Assembly (NCBI RefSeq): GCF_047730065.1
Contig: NZ_CP159829.1
Coordinates: forward strand, 2,852,001-2,916,000
Direction: 5' to 3'
Length of the DNA: 64,000 nt
Origin: Njordibacter sp028825405
Lineage (GTDB): Bacteria; Pseudomonadota; Gammaproteobacteria; Pseudomonadales; Balneatricaceae
Part shown: positions 27,394 to 37,018 of the stretch, piece by piece
Layout: every line of letters starts with the position of its first letter
Position numbering within the stretch: position 1 is the first letter of the stretch
Program-made: the position numbers and the translations under genes
Notes under the pieces: model-generated
What the model saw: the letters and a program-made list of their open reading frames with translations, nothing else
Database searches by the model: none
What the model was told of the DNA's origin: nothing

Positions 27394-28446
27394 TTAGGGA
27401 ATCAGAACCGCTCGGCCGCTGATCTTACCTTCATGTAAATCACGCAAAGCAACATTAGCGTCCCTAAGCGAGTATTCTTGGGTCGTCAGATCTACTAAGC
27501 CTCGATGAGCTAACTCCATGAGTTCAGTCAGTTCAGCCCACGTGCCTACTAGGTTACCGATGATATTTTTTTCCGTGATGACTAAGTCAACAGTTGGAAC
27601 TTGAATATCTTCACCATACCCCACTACATAGTAACTACCCGCAGCTCGGGTCATTTCCAAACCCTTGCGGGTTGTGCCTTTTTCACCAACAAAGTCGAGT
27701 ACCGCTTGAGCACCCTTGCCTTTGGTTAGTGATAAAACTGCTTCAACTTCGCCACCATCAGCTTGCACTAAATAGTTAGCGCCACACTTGCCAGCAAGCT
27801 CAAGTGATTTAGCTGAGGTGTCCACCACAATAATTTCTGCGGCACACATGGCGCGCAAAACTTGAATGGCAATATGACCTAATCCACCCGCTCCAATCAC
27901 CACACAATATTCGCCTGGCAATAAGTGCCGCGTGGCTTTTTTCGCTGCTCTATAGGCGGTTAGGCCTGCATCTGAATAGGGTGCGACTTCTTTGGGTAAT
28001 AATGAGTCAGGTAATTTGATGATGTTACGCTCAGAGGTGACTAATGCCTCCGCATAACCCCCGTCTGAATCAAGTCCAGGAAAAGTGCCTTCGCCATGCA
28101 TGTCTTCTCCACGACGACACGCAATACAGGTACCGTTAGAAATCTTTGGATGCACAATAACAGGGTCGCCTTTTTTCAGTCCTTGAACCTCTGGACCCAC
28201 ATCCTCAACCCAACCGGCATTTTCATGACCCAAGATGAGGGGTAACAGCTGATCTCCGGTCGGGTCCATGTGTGGACGCCAAACACCTTCTATCACGTGC
28301 AGGTCTGTGCGACAGACACCCGCTCCACCAATACGTACGATCACGTCAGACCCCTTGGTAATGGTAGGATCAGGTACGTCTTTGTACTCAACCCAAGTCG
28401 ATGCTGTTAGATCGTCATCATATGTATGTAGAACTTGCGCCTTCAT
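27394..28446 (-). CDS. Zinc-dependent NAD(P) alcohol dehydrogenase
   Basis: About 350 residues from the ATG at 28446 (GGAGA about six bases upstream). The catalytic-zinc ligands are in GVCRTDLHV and GHENAGWVE. Rossmann motif VVIGAGGLGHIAIQVLRA lies at about residue 175. The structural-zinc region is unusual: NGTCIACRRGEDMHGE has only two closely spaced cysteines where medium-chain ADHs usually have four. It is the first gene of the unit with the ABC importer and is divergent from the AcoR-type regulator, so it probably oxidises the imported alcohol or polyol. Confidence 0.85.
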   Translation of the reverse strand: MKAQVLHTYDDDLTASTWVEYKDVPDPTITKGSDVIVRIGGAGVCRTDLHVIEGVWRPHMDPTGDQLLPLILGHENAGWVEDVGPEVQGLKKGDPVIVHPKISNGTCIACRRGEDMHGEGTFPGLDSDGGYAEALVTSERNIIKLPDSLLPKEVAPYSDAGLTAYRAAKKATRHLLPGEYCVVIGAGGLGHIAIQVLRAMCAAEIIVVDTSAKSLELAGKCGANYLVQADGGEVEAVLSLTKGKGAQAVLDFVGEKGTTRKGLEMTRAAGSYYVVGYGEDIQVPTVDLVITEKNIIGNLVGTWAELTELMELAHRGLVDLTTQEYSLRDANVALRDLHEGKISGRAVLIP

Positions 28447-28530
28447 GTAAATCTCCAAAAATAATACGCTGTGTTTGATATATGTCGTTAATATACCGAC
28501 AAACTTTTACAATCCGTGCATCATGGGTGT

Positions 28531-28573
28531 TCAATTTTTGCCAAACTATGGTTTTTATGTGTTCAAAAATTGA
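28531..28573. promoter_or_regulatory. Candidate operator between ADH and AcoR-type genes
   Basis: A perfect 10-bp inverted repeat TCAATTTTTG ... CAAAAATTGA with a 23-base spacer lies in the divergent intergenic region. Both half-sites are preceded by TGT on the plus strand (TGTTCAA). It is a good candidate binding site for the adjacent AcoR-type regulator. Confidence 0.5.
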
Positions 28574-28643
28574 GCATTTTCATAAATTTCCTTTATTTAT
28601 GGCGCATTAATTGGCATATTATTGGGCTAATTGGGAGATTATT

Positions 28644-30509
28644 TTGCAAACAGCATTTGAAAAAGCGCGCAAAGGCCTCGAGCTGAATGGCAAATTCGCT
28701 TATGGCGCCATGCCATCGCCTATTGCCGATAGCTGGAAACGCTGCGTAAGGCTTGGCCTAGACCCCGTCAGCAAACCAGAGGAGTGTGTAGTATCTCACA
28801 CAGACCTGCAACAACGCCGTGATAAGTTAGATCTTGTTATGCGTTTAGCTCGACCTGAGCTAGAGCTACTCAGCGCACAAATTGCTGGGCCTAATTTCTT
28901 ATTAGCTTTTGCTGACAGCGATGGTGTCATCCTAGATCGCATTGTGGATAACGAGTTTAGTCAGTCAAATTGTGGTAAGAGCATCATTCCTGGATCTATT
29001 TGGAGTGAGGAAATCCGTGGTACCAATGCCCTCGGACTAGCTCTGCACAGTGGGGTACCCTGCAATGTCACTGGTCCAGAACACTTTTTTTCTAACGAAG
29101 GTAGAGTGTCATGCTTGTCAGCACCTATATTTGACAGTGGTGGTGAATTAATCGGTTTGATCGATGCCTCTTCAGAGGTCACTGTACGCCAATACCACAC
29201 CCTAGCTTTGGTAAATTTAGCAGCCCAAAATGTAGAAAACCGACTGTTCGTAGACGATCATCGTGGTCACCATATTATCCAATTTCATCCGCGGCAAGAA
29301 TACCTCCAAACCCAGAATGTGGCCATGATTGCCTTTAATCAGGATGGTGAGATTACCGGCGCTAACCGCCGCACAAGTGAGCTTTTAACAGGCCTAAAAC
29401 TGACGAGCACGCCCAAGTTTGAAGACGTATTTATGGGCCAGTTCCGCTCCCTCATTGGGCGCATTTGTAAGGGTGAAGTGGTACAGATTAAAGACTGGCT
29501 GCATTCTGGGTATTTTGCCCGCCTCAGACTCACACATAGTGTTAAAGCCTCACTTTCAAAAACACAGTTTTTTTTGCCGGCTGATCCAATTTATCACTTA
29601 CGCCAAGCAACTGAAAACTCAACGACAGGACGCATTTTCAAGGATGAAGCCCTTAGGCATAATCTCAGATTAGGCAAAAAATCAGCTCAGCAAGGTCTTT
29701 CTGTGATGATCTTGGGAGAAAAGGGCACAGGCAAGAATACCATTGCTGAAGAAATGCATGAGCAGTTGCATGCAAGTCAAAGCTTTATCATGGTTGATTG
29801 CTCAACAGTAGATGTGACTTCAGTTGAGAGCCAACTAATTGCACAAATGAAATCCAAGTCTGAATCTGGTGATCTGGCTCCTGATAAAATTGACCTCAAT
29901 AAAGGCGGCACCCTTTACCTAGACAGAATTGATCAGTTGCCCCCTGACATTGCTCCCATGCTCAACACATTATTGAATCGAGTCATGCAAAGACGTAACC
30001 CACTGTTGGGTGATGGCGAGTGGGTCATCCTTAGCAGTGCTCATACAGATGAAGTTAAGGCTACTTCAAAAGGGCCACTTGGACCTCTAATAAAACGTCT
30101 TTCAGGATTCTCACTGTTCTTGCCCAAACTAAATCACCGATCTGATTTTCAGCATGTTTGCAATGCGATGCTAGGGTCAATTTCACCTCAGCATGCCTTA
30201 TCAAACTGCGCCATTGACGCACTGAGGAAAAGCTCTAGCATTGATAACTTATCTGATTTAGATTGGAGTTCGCGCACCCTTGCCTCTCAGCATCATGAGG
30301 GTATTATACGCGCTGAGGGTGTCACTCGAATTTTAGGGCATCATGAATTTGATATCGTCGCCTGCCCTCGTTGCACTGGCCAAATGGCTAAGGAAGTGCA
30401 ATGCCTCGAAATTCGGAAAATGATTCGCGAATGTACAGGCAATGTTGCCCTCGCTGCAAGACAACTTGGGGTGGCGCGCAATACGGTTTACGCTCACTCC
30501 ATTGACTAA
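28644..30509 (+). CDS. AcoR-type regulator with degenerate AAA+ domain
   Basis: About 621 residues from a TTG at 28644 with GGGAG six bases upstream; an earlier TTG at 28611 lacks a site. Order: N-terminal GAF-type sensor region (about 40-200), PAS-like middle (about 210-290), AAA+ domain (about 320-520) and C-terminal Fis-type HTH (about 590-621). The Walker A reads GEKGTGKN, but the GAFTGA loop that contacts sigma-54 is absent between the Walker motifs. It therefore probably acts with the housekeeping sigma factor, as TyrR does. It is divergent from the alcohol dehydrogenase/ABC unit. Confidence 0.8.
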   Translation: MQTAFEKARKGLELNGKFAYGAMPSPIADSWKRCVRLGLDPVSKPEECVVSHTDLQQRRDKLDLVMRLARPELELLSAQIAGPNFLLAFADSDGVILDRIVDNEFSQSNCGKSIIPGSIWSEEIRGTNALGLALHSGVPCNVTGPEHFFSNEGRVSCLSAPIFDSGGELIGLIDASSEVTVRQYHTLALVNLAAQNVENRLFVDDHRGHHIIQFHPRQEYLQTQNVAMIAFNQDGEITGANRRTSELLTGLKLTSTPKFEDVFMGQFRSLIGRICKGEVVQIKDWLHSGYFARLRLTHSVKASLSKTQFFLPADPIYHLRQATENSTTGRIFKDEALRHNLRLGKKSAQQGLSVMILGEKGTGKNTIAEEMHEQLHASQSFIMVDCSTVDVTSVESQLIAQMKSKSESGDLAPDKIDLNKGGTLYLDRIDQLPPDIAPMLNTLLNRVMQRRNPLLGDGEWVILSSAHTDEVKATSKGPLGPLIKRLSGFSLFLPKLNHRSDFQHVCNAMLGSISPQHALSNCAIDALRKSSSIDNLSDLDWSSRTLASQHHEGIIRAEGVTRILGHHEFDIVACPRCTGQMAKEVQCLEIRKMIRECTGNVALAARQLGVARNTVYAHSID

Positions 30510-30595
30510 GGCTGACGCCATAGACGCTGCTTCTCATAACCGTCACAGACCCAACTGCTCCAAACTTTAAATCTCAGAGCGCCCTAACAAGGTGC

Positions 30596-32287
30596 TCAGC
30601 GCAGAAAACTCATGAGCAAGTAGATGGCAAGCAGAACCGCAACCCAAAGAACCATGCTACCTGCAGGGTGATCACGGGAAAGTAAACTGCTTGGACCTTC
30701 ATGCCTTTGCGCTAGATAGTTTAAACCTGAATCTAATTTGGCCAGAAAACTGCGACGCATCATGCCATCGATCTTCCAAATAGTGGCAAACAAACGACCT
30801 AATAATAAACGGAAAAAACGTCGATAAGTCCAATCAAAATCCAGAGTAATAGTGAGTGTTCGTTTCATCAAAGGAAGCATAATAAAAAAAGCAAAACCTG
30901 AGAATAACAACAGCTGCAACATCTGCACAACGTGAGTCACAGTATAAGGCACATAAGTGACCTCGTAAGGTAACATTGCATATAAATATTCTGGCCAAAT
31001 TCCAAGACCGATACAAATACTTGCAAACAGGATCATTGCTAATCTCATACTCCAAGGAGGATCTGAGGGACGCAAACCTGAATCTTTTTGGAAAAATACA
31101 AACCAGGGGAATTTGATTCCAGCGTGAAGGAAGACCCCAGCTGATGCAGCCATTAGCATAAACCAGACGAAAGTTAGACTTTCATCTGCAGCCGCTTGAC
31201 TGATCATAGACTTACTGATAAATCCTGAGGTCAATGGGAATGAGGAAATCGACAGTGCACCAATAATACTGCAAAAGGCTGTCAGTGGCATACTCTGAAA
31301 TAGGCCTCCTAAGTCAGTGCACTTGCGCCTGCCCGTCATGTAAAGAACGGATCCAGCCGACATGAGCAACAAGCCCTTGTAGATGATGTGTGTGAATGCG
31401 TGTGCAGCAACACCGTTCAACGCCATTTCCGTACCAATTCCCACGCCAGTCACCATAAAGCCCACTTGATTTACGATGCTGTAAGCGAGAATTCTGCGCA
31501 TGTCATTTTCTAGCAGGGCATAAATAATGCCATAAAATATCATGAATACGCCGATAAAAATTAGCACTTCAGTGCCAGGGAAACCACGTAGCAAAACATA
31601 TACAGCGGCTTTAGTGGTAAAAGCCGAAAGGAATACTGCGCCACTAAAAGAAGCTTCCGGATAGGCATCAGATAACCATGCTGATAAAGGGGGTGCAGCA
31701 GCGTTAATAAGGAAGCCCATGAGTATAAAAATGGTACCGAATGTATTAGGTTCCATGGCAGTAAATGCAGTCGAGCCAGTATCTACAATATGTGACAAAA
31801 TGCCTATCAATAATAGTGTCCCACCGAAAACGTGGACGAAGAAATATCGCATTGAGATTTGATAAGAACGTTTGCCACCCGCCGAAAGAACAACGACTGT
31901 TGACGCAACAGCCATTATTTCCCAAAAAATAAACAGGCTTATTAGGTCTCCAGCAAAGACGACGCCAATGGCGCTGCCCGCATAGACAAATACTGAAACC
32001 AATTCCAATACTCGCTTTTGCTTGAGTGCAAACAAGCTTCCACCAAATGTCATTATAGAAAAAACAGTGGCGAAGAGGCGGCTTATTGAATCACTTTGAA
32101 CAAAGGCAAGATTATAATCTAACAGAGGGAGAGTAGAGAAAGTGCCGTTTGGCAAACTCCATACTAGGTAAAGCGTTAACAACGGCAGCCCTAGTGTAAG
32201 CATAGGCCTTAGTCTTTGACCTATGATCGGAAGTAAGAATGCACCAATAATTAGCACCAGGCCTGGTGGGAAGTCACTCATTGTCAT
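30596..32287 (-). CDS. Mrp-like antiporter subunit, NuoL/M/N-type (third copy)
   Basis: A 563-residue membrane protein of the proton-conducting transporter family, with about 14 helices and the conserved core residues of NuoL/M/N/MrpD (IFWEIMAVAS Glu around residue 118, and Lys and His in later helices such as HAFTHIIYKGLLLM). It has a long C-terminal extension beyond the usual MrpD length with extra hydrophobic segments. Last gene of the minus-strand antiporter operon, overlapping the 83-residue gene by 14 bases. Confidence 0.82.
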   Translation of the reverse strand: MTMSDFPPGLVLIIGAFLLPIIGQRLRPMLTLGLPLLTLYLVWSLPNGTFSTLPLLDYNLAFVQSDSISRLFATVFSIMTFGGSLFALKQKRVLELVSVFVYAGSAIGVVFAGDLISLFIFWEIMAVASTVVVLSAGGKRSYQISMRYFFVHVFGGTLLLIGILSHIVDTGSTAFTAMEPNTFGTIFILMGFLINAAAPPLSAWLSDAYPEASFSGAVFLSAFTTKAAVYVLLRGFPGTEVLIFIGVFMIFYGIIYALLENDMRRILAYSIVNQVGFMVTGVGIGTEMALNGVAAHAFTHIIYKGLLLMSAGSVLYMTGRRKCTDLGGLFQSMPLTAFCSIIGALSISSFPLTSGFISKSMISQAAADESLTFVWFMLMAASAGVFLHAGIKFPWFVFFQKDSGLRPSDPPWSMRLAMILFASICIGLGIWPEYLYAMLPYEVTYVPYTVTHVVQMLQLLLFSGFAFFIMLPLMKRTLTITLDFDWTYRRFFRLLLGRLFATIWKIDGMMRRSFLAKLDSGLNYLAQRHEGPSSLLSRDHPAGSMVLWVAVLLAIYLLMSFLR

Positions 32288-32525
32288 AATAGGTGTCCTT
32301 GCGCTTTAAAAGTAGACCAAGTGCCTTAGCAAAAAGTACCATGCTGATACAGGTCACAAGCGCAAACCAGGAAAAGAAGCCAAACGTGCCATCGATCTGA
32401 AAGTAAGGGTGAGCATGAATAAAAAAATCAGCCATGACGAGCAAAAATAATATAGCAATACCACCTCGCCAAAGTAAGCGTATGGTCTTTTCTCTAACGA
32501 GCCAATGCTTCTCTTGTTCATTCAT
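32274..32525 (-). CDS. Small membrane protein of the antiporter operon
   Basis: An 83-residue protein from the ATG at 32525 (GGAG seven bases upstream); an upstream in-frame start at 32588 has no site. Two hydrophobic helices are flanked by charged ends, the C-terminus being KRKDTYYDNE. It lies between the second and third NuoL/M/N-type genes, 138 bases after the former and overlapping the latter. Family not recognised; probably a structural subunit of the complex. Confidence 0.65.
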   Translation of the reverse strand: MNEQEKHWLVREKTIRLLWRGGIAILFLLVMADFFIHAHPYFQIDGTFGFFSWFALVTCISMVLFAKALGLLLKRKDTYYDNE

Positions 32526-32663
32526 ACTTTTTCTCCACTCTGGGTTTTTAAGAGAAGGCCGTACACAATTCTTGTTAATAAACGGCAAGGATCAGATGCA
32601 AGTGAAAATACTATTGACGTTGATTTTTTATCGTTCTGAATATCTGGACACTGAGTCATTTGG

Positions 32664-34172
32664 TTAGTTTCCATGAGTCAATTGCTGGGGTTCTAAAATA
32701 GCAGAAGCCAATTCGTGAAGAGGGTTGGGGTAGATAAACAAGACCAAACAACCCAAGGCTGCAATACCTATTGCGATTAATGAAGCCATAGGCGCTTCTT
32801 TTATTTGAACTTTGGCAGCAGACTCTCCATGCTCATTTTTAGCTGGAATGTTAGAGAAAAAAGCGTGAAAAGGTATGGGCATCAAATAAGCAATATTGAG
32901 TAGTGAACTGAGCATTAGGATGGCCATAATGATTAATTGTTCAGTTTCTAATGTAGCCATTAACAAGTACCACTTGCTCCATGTTCCACCTGTGGGAGGC
33001 AAGCCGATAATGCTCAGACTACCAATAAAGAACGCCACCATAGTAAAAGGCATTTGCCTGCCCAGACCTCGCATTTCACTGATGTTACTTTTATGTGCAG
33101 CAACCAAAATTGCACCAGCACAAAAGAATAAAGTAATTTTTCCAAAGGCATGCATTGCGATATTCATTGAACTTGCAATAACGCCTGATGATGTGGCTAG
33201 GAGTACACCAATAGTAATATAGCCCAACTGGCTAACTGTTGAGTAAGCCAGCCTTGCTTTTAAATTGTCCTGTCGCATAGCAACGAATGAGGCAAGCAAT
33301 ACTGAAGCGCCAGCTAGGTATAGTAAAAACTGCGTAGTGGGCAAAACGACTAATAAATCGAGGCCAAAAATAAACACACCGACTTTCATTACGGTGAAAA
33401 CACCCGCCTTAACTACAGCCACTGCATGCAGTAAGGCACTGACGGGGGTTGGTGCGACCATGGCAGCCGGCAGCCACCGATGGAAAGGCATAATGGCAGC
33501 CTTACCAATGCCAAAAATAAATAGGACTAAAATTATACCTAGCAAAGTCGTGTTTGCTTCTGCTGGAAATACGCCACCTGGAGTGAAATCTAGCCTACCA
33601 GCAACCACCCATGTACCAACAATTGCAAATAGAAAAAATGCTACAGAGGTGCCAAGTAAAATACCAAGATATGTTCGCCCACCCTTTTTTGCACCCTCTG
33701 TGCCCGAGTGAGTAACAAGAGGATAGGTGGAGAGTGTGAGTACCTCATAAAAGATAAACAGGGTAAACAAGTTATCTGCAAAGGCAACTCCCATGACACT
33801 ACCTATGGCAATGGCAAAGCAACAAAAAAACCGTGTTTGATGGTCTTCATTATGGCCACGCATATAACCAATGGAATAGATGATAGTCACAAACCACAGA
33901 AAGCTTGCAATCAATGAAAATATCACCCCCAATGGTTCTACAGAAAAACTTACACTCAATCCAGGTAAAACTTGTAGCCAATGGACAGTGATAGTTTCAC
34001 CAGCATCGACACCTAGATAAATAGTAACCACTGCATAAAACACCAGCACACTGGTACCAACACTAACCGCTTCTCTTAAGTTTTGATGGCGTCTTAACGC
34101 CACAATACCCAGGGTTGCAAAGATCGGTAAAAGGATACAGAACTGCAGCAATGTGGCTAGGGATAAATTCAT
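32664..34172 (-). CDS. Mrp-like antiporter subunit D, second copy
   Basis: A 502-residue NuoL/M/N-type membrane protein with conserved LFIFYEVLTLSTYPLVTHS (transmembrane helix 5 Glu) and LLHAVAVVKAGVFTVMKVG (helix 7-8 Lys). The length matches MrpD/NuoM. Its ATG overlaps the first mrpD stop by four bases, so the two are coupled. It pumps or exchanges protons as part of the complex. Confidence 0.85.
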   Translation of the reverse strand: MNLSLATLLQFCILLPIFATLGIVALRRHQNLREAVSVGTSVLVFYAVVTIYLGVDAGETITVHWLQVLPGLSVSFSVEPLGVIFSLIASFLWFVTIIYSIGYMRGHNEDHQTRFFCCFAIAIGSVMGVAFADNLFTLFIFYEVLTLSTYPLVTHSGTEGAKKGGRTYLGILLGTSVAFFLFAIVGTWVVAGRLDFTPGGVFPAEANTTLLGIILVLFIFGIGKAAIMPFHRWLPAAMVAPTPVSALLHAVAVVKAGVFTVMKVGVFIFGLDLLVVLPTTQFLLYLAGASVLLASFVAMRQDNLKARLAYSTVSQLGYITIGVLLATSSGVIASSMNIAMHAFGKITLFFCAGAILVAAHKSNISEMRGLGRQMPFTMVAFFIGSLSIIGLPPTGGTWSKWYLLMATLETEQLIIMAILMLSSLLNIAYLMPIPFHAFFSNIPAKNEHGESAAKVQIKEAPMASLIAIGIAALGCLVLFIYPNPLHELASAILEPQQLTHGN

Positions 34173-35656
34173 GGGGCAACCCCAAATAAGCTCTGCGCTG
34201 CAGCAGTGGCAACTTCCACACTGAGGCGCGTATCAAGGCCAAAGTAGACGTTAGCACTAACAAGCATCCAAACGGGTAGCAAAAAGGCCATAGGCGCTTC
34301 TTTGACCTGCTCCTTACCTGCTATAGGTGCTATAGGTGCTTTAAAATAGGCCGTCTCGACAATACGCCAAACGTAGACGACGGCTAATAAAGACGCCAGT
34401 AAAACCAGACCCGCCACGGGCCACCAGCCCTTTTCAAGGGCCGCCACCACTAAATACCATTTACTCACAAAGCCCACAGTTAGAGGCACACCTATGAGGC
34501 TTAAGCCACCCACAACAATGGCTGCCATTGTTAATGGCATTTGACGCCCTAAACCCTGAAAATCTTTCAACTGGGTACTACCCACACGCAACATCACTGC
34601 ACCTAAGGCCAGAAATAAAGCTCCCTTCATCAGTGCATGATTAAACACATGCAACAGCATGGCACTTAAGCCCGCGTTAGTGGACATGCTGAAGCCCACA
34701 ATCATGTAACCAATCTGCGCCACACTAGAGTAAGCAAACACATGCTTTATATTATCTTGATAAATAGCCACGGTAGAGGCCACAAAGATACCTAACAAAC
34801 CCAATGTTAAAAATACCATTTCCATAGGCAAGGTGGTAAAGGAAAACGACACCCCAAAAATTGAAAAGGTAAAGCGAATCAGCAAATATGCGGCCACCTT
34901 GGTCGAGGTTGCGGCAAAAAATGCAGTGACGATTGATGGTGCATGTGCGTAGGCATTGGGCAGCCATAAATGCAGAGGAAATAGAGCTAACTTTAGGCAC
35001 ACACCCACGATAAAAAACACATAAGCGGTGGTCACTGTGCGCGTCTCTGCAACTTCAGGTAAGCGAGTGGCAAGGTCAGCCATATTTAGGGTGCCGGTCA
35101 TTTGATACATGAGACCGATACCGATAAGAATAAAAGTTGCACCTATGGTGCCCATAATCAGATATTGAAAAGAGGCCCACAGGGCACGTCTATCTCGACC
35201 CAACGCGATTAAGGAATATGCAGACAAAGATGAAATTTCTAGGAACACAAATACGTTAAAGGCGTCGCCAGTAGTCACGATGCCCAGCATACCCGTTAAA
35301 GATAGTAGGTAGAGAATATAAAATAGCGTGTGCTTTTCTTGGGGAATTTCTTTTTCTATGCTGGTTTGGGCAGCCACCAGCACCACAGTGCTGACTCCAG
35401 AAATAATAAGGGCAATAAAGGCATTCAGCTTATCAATGCGATATTCGATACCCCATGGTGGGCTCCAACCGCCTAGTTCATAACTAATAGTGCCCGTCTG
35501 CATGACTTGCTGCAGCAAAAGAATACTAATAATAAATGCGATCGCACTGGCTAGTAGCGTAAACATCCACACCAGTTGTGGCCTTCTTAAAATCAAGCAG
35601 GCAGGGGCCGCCATGAGCGGCACAATGACTTGTAATATGGGGAGGTGCGCTAACAC
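34169..35656 (-). CDS. mnhD: Mrp antiporter subunit D
   Basis: A 495-residue protein closely fitting MrpD/MnhD: VFVFLEISSLSAYSLIALG (helix 5 Glu) and AFFAATSTKVAAYLLIRF (helix 8 Lys). The GTG start at 35656 has AGGAG eight bases upstream and overlaps mnhC. It is one of the ion-translocating subunits of the multi-subunit Na+(K+)/H+ antiporter in the inner membrane. Confidence 0.88.
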   Translation of the reverse strand: MLAHLPILQVIVPLMAAPACLILRRPQLVWMFTLLASAIAFIISILLLQQVMQTGTISYELGGWSPPWGIEYRIDKLNAFIALIISGVSTVVLVAAQTSIEKEIPQEKHTLFYILYLLSLTGMLGIVTTGDAFNVFVFLEISSLSAYSLIALGRDRRALWASFQYLIMGTIGATFILIGIGLMYQMTGTLNMADLATRLPEVAETRTVTTAYVFFIVGVCLKLALFPLHLWLPNAYAHAPSIVTAFFAATSTKVAAYLLIRFTFSIFGVSFSFTTLPMEMVFLTLGLLGIFVASTVAIYQDNIKHVFAYSSVAQIGYMIVGFSMSTNAGLSAMLLHVFNHALMKGALFLALGAVMLRVGSTQLKDFQGLGRQMPLTMAAIVVGGLSLIGVPLTVGFVSKWYLVVAALEKGWWPVAGLVLLASLLAVVYVWRIVETAYFKAPIAPIAGKEQVKEAPMAFLLPVWMLVSANVYFGLDTRLSVEVATAAAQSLFGVAP

Positions 35657-36024
35657 GACTGAGACTCCTTGTCTTGATTGTCCATAGCTTGGATTTCATC
35701 TTCATCAATGGTGCCATAGGCTTCTTTAAGCCTAATGGTTAAGGCAAGCCCCAATGCAGTGGTTGCTATACCGACCACGATTGCCGTAAGAATGAGCACA
35801 TGAGGCAATGGGTTTGAGTAGAGCGTGATGCTTTCTTGCCAGATCGGCGCAGTACCACCCTCAACCTTTCCCAGGCTGATGTAAAAAATAAAGACCGACG
35901 TCTGAAAAATGTTCAGCCCCACAATTTTTTTGATGAGGTGGCCATGGGCGATGATGATGTAAAAGCCAATCATCATCAACACAATCACAATCCAATAGTT
36001 ATAAAGGCCCAGTATCATGCTCAT
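35650..36024 (-). CDS. mnhC: Mrp antiporter subunit C
   Basis: A 124-residue NuoK-like protein with three hydrophobic helices, including IVGLNIFQTSVFIFYISLG and a conserved acidic pair in the loop. Length and position between the MnhB-type and MnhD genes are typical. It overlaps both neighbours by a few bases. Confidence 0.88.
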   Translation of the reverse strand: MSMILGLYNYWIVIVLMMIGFYIIIAHGHLIKKIVGLNIFQTSVFIFYISLGKVEGGTAPIWQESITLYSNPLPHVLILTAIVVGIATTALGLALTIRLKEAYGTIDEDEIQAMDNQDKESQSC

Positions 36025-36992
36025 AGGGACTCACCTTTTTTCGCCTGTTGATATTCACTGCGTCCAGCGAAACTAAAGAAGATCATAATCATAACTGACG
36101 CCACCGTAACGCCTACGCCCAGCTCAATTAAGAGAATGCCTAAGTGCTGCCCCGCAATGGGGTCGGCAGACAACACATCATAATCCAAAAAACTGCCGCC
36201 ATTGAGCATCGATACCACGCCCACACTGCCATAGATCAACACCCCAACGGCGGATAATAGCTGCACCAAGGGTTGTCTAATAACGCGGCGTGCTACGCTA
36301 AGTCCAAACAACATGGCATATAAAATAATGCCTGCAGCAAATATAACCCCTGCTTGGAAGCCACCACCGGGGCCAAAATCACCATGAAATTGCACATAAA
36401 ATGCATACAGTAGAATAAATGGGATTAAGGTTTTTATGACCACTCGTAAAATCAGATGTTTCTCATGCATAGAATCATTAATAGCTTCAATGGCAGTATC
36501 ATCCTCTGGCCGCCGCACGACCGACAATAGGGCTAACACCCCAATACCCGCTGTGAATATAACCGTGACCTCACCAAAGGTATCAAAGCCTCTATAACTT
36601 GCCAGAACCGATGTCACCATATTAGGCACACCGATTTCCTGCATGGAATATAAAATATAACGAGGACCAACATGGTTCTGAACAGGGGCATCAACAGATC
36701 CAAAATACGGCATATCAAAGGTGCCATAAATGAGTAGACCACCCGTCACCATGACCACAAACAAAGCCAGCATTGGCTTATGACTCGCCTCATGCTCTGT
36801 GCGGCCAGTCATGGCCACAGTGGTTAACATTAATAAGGTGGAAATACCTGCGCCCACAGAGGCTTCAGTAAACGCAACATCAACCGCATCCAAAGTCACA
36901 AAAAAACTGGCAGAGACAAGTCCATAAATACCCGCCAGCATAACGACAGCAAACATATCTTTGATTTGGTTAATGGCAATGGCAATGCCCAC
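36021..36992 (-). CDS. mnhB: Mrp antiporter subunit: MrpA C-terminal (DUF4040) + MnhB fusion
   Basis: A 323-residue protein joining a DUF4040-type segment (the MrpA/MbhD C-terminal part, about 1-90), a linker, and an MnhB domain (about 180-315, with FGPGGGFQAGVIFA). The first canonical start is GTG at 36992, which has no ribosome site and would cut the first helix short. The open frame continues upstream to 37034 with only ATC/ATT codons; TAGGAG lies seven bases before ATC at 37031, so an unusual ATC start giving MEILIDIVLL... is possible. Confidence 0.85.
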   Translation of the reverse strand: MGIAIAINQIKDMFAVVMLAGIYGLVSASFFVTLDAVDVAFTEASVGAGISTLLMLTTVAMTGRTEHEASHKPMLALFVVMVTGGLLIYGTFDMPYFGSVDAPVQNHVGPRYILYSMQEIGVPNMVTSVLASYRGFDTFGEVTVIFTAGIGVLALLSVVRRPEDDTAIEAINDSMHEKHLILRVVIKTLIPFILLYAFYVQFHGDFGPGGGFQAGVIFAAGIILYAMLFGLSVARRVIRQPLVQLLSAVGVLIYGSVGVVSMLNGGSFLDYDVLSADPIAGQHLGILLIELGVGVTVASVMIMIFFSFAGRSEYQQAKKGESL

Positions 36993-37018
36993 TAAAAGCG
37001 TTAGTAAGACAATATCGA

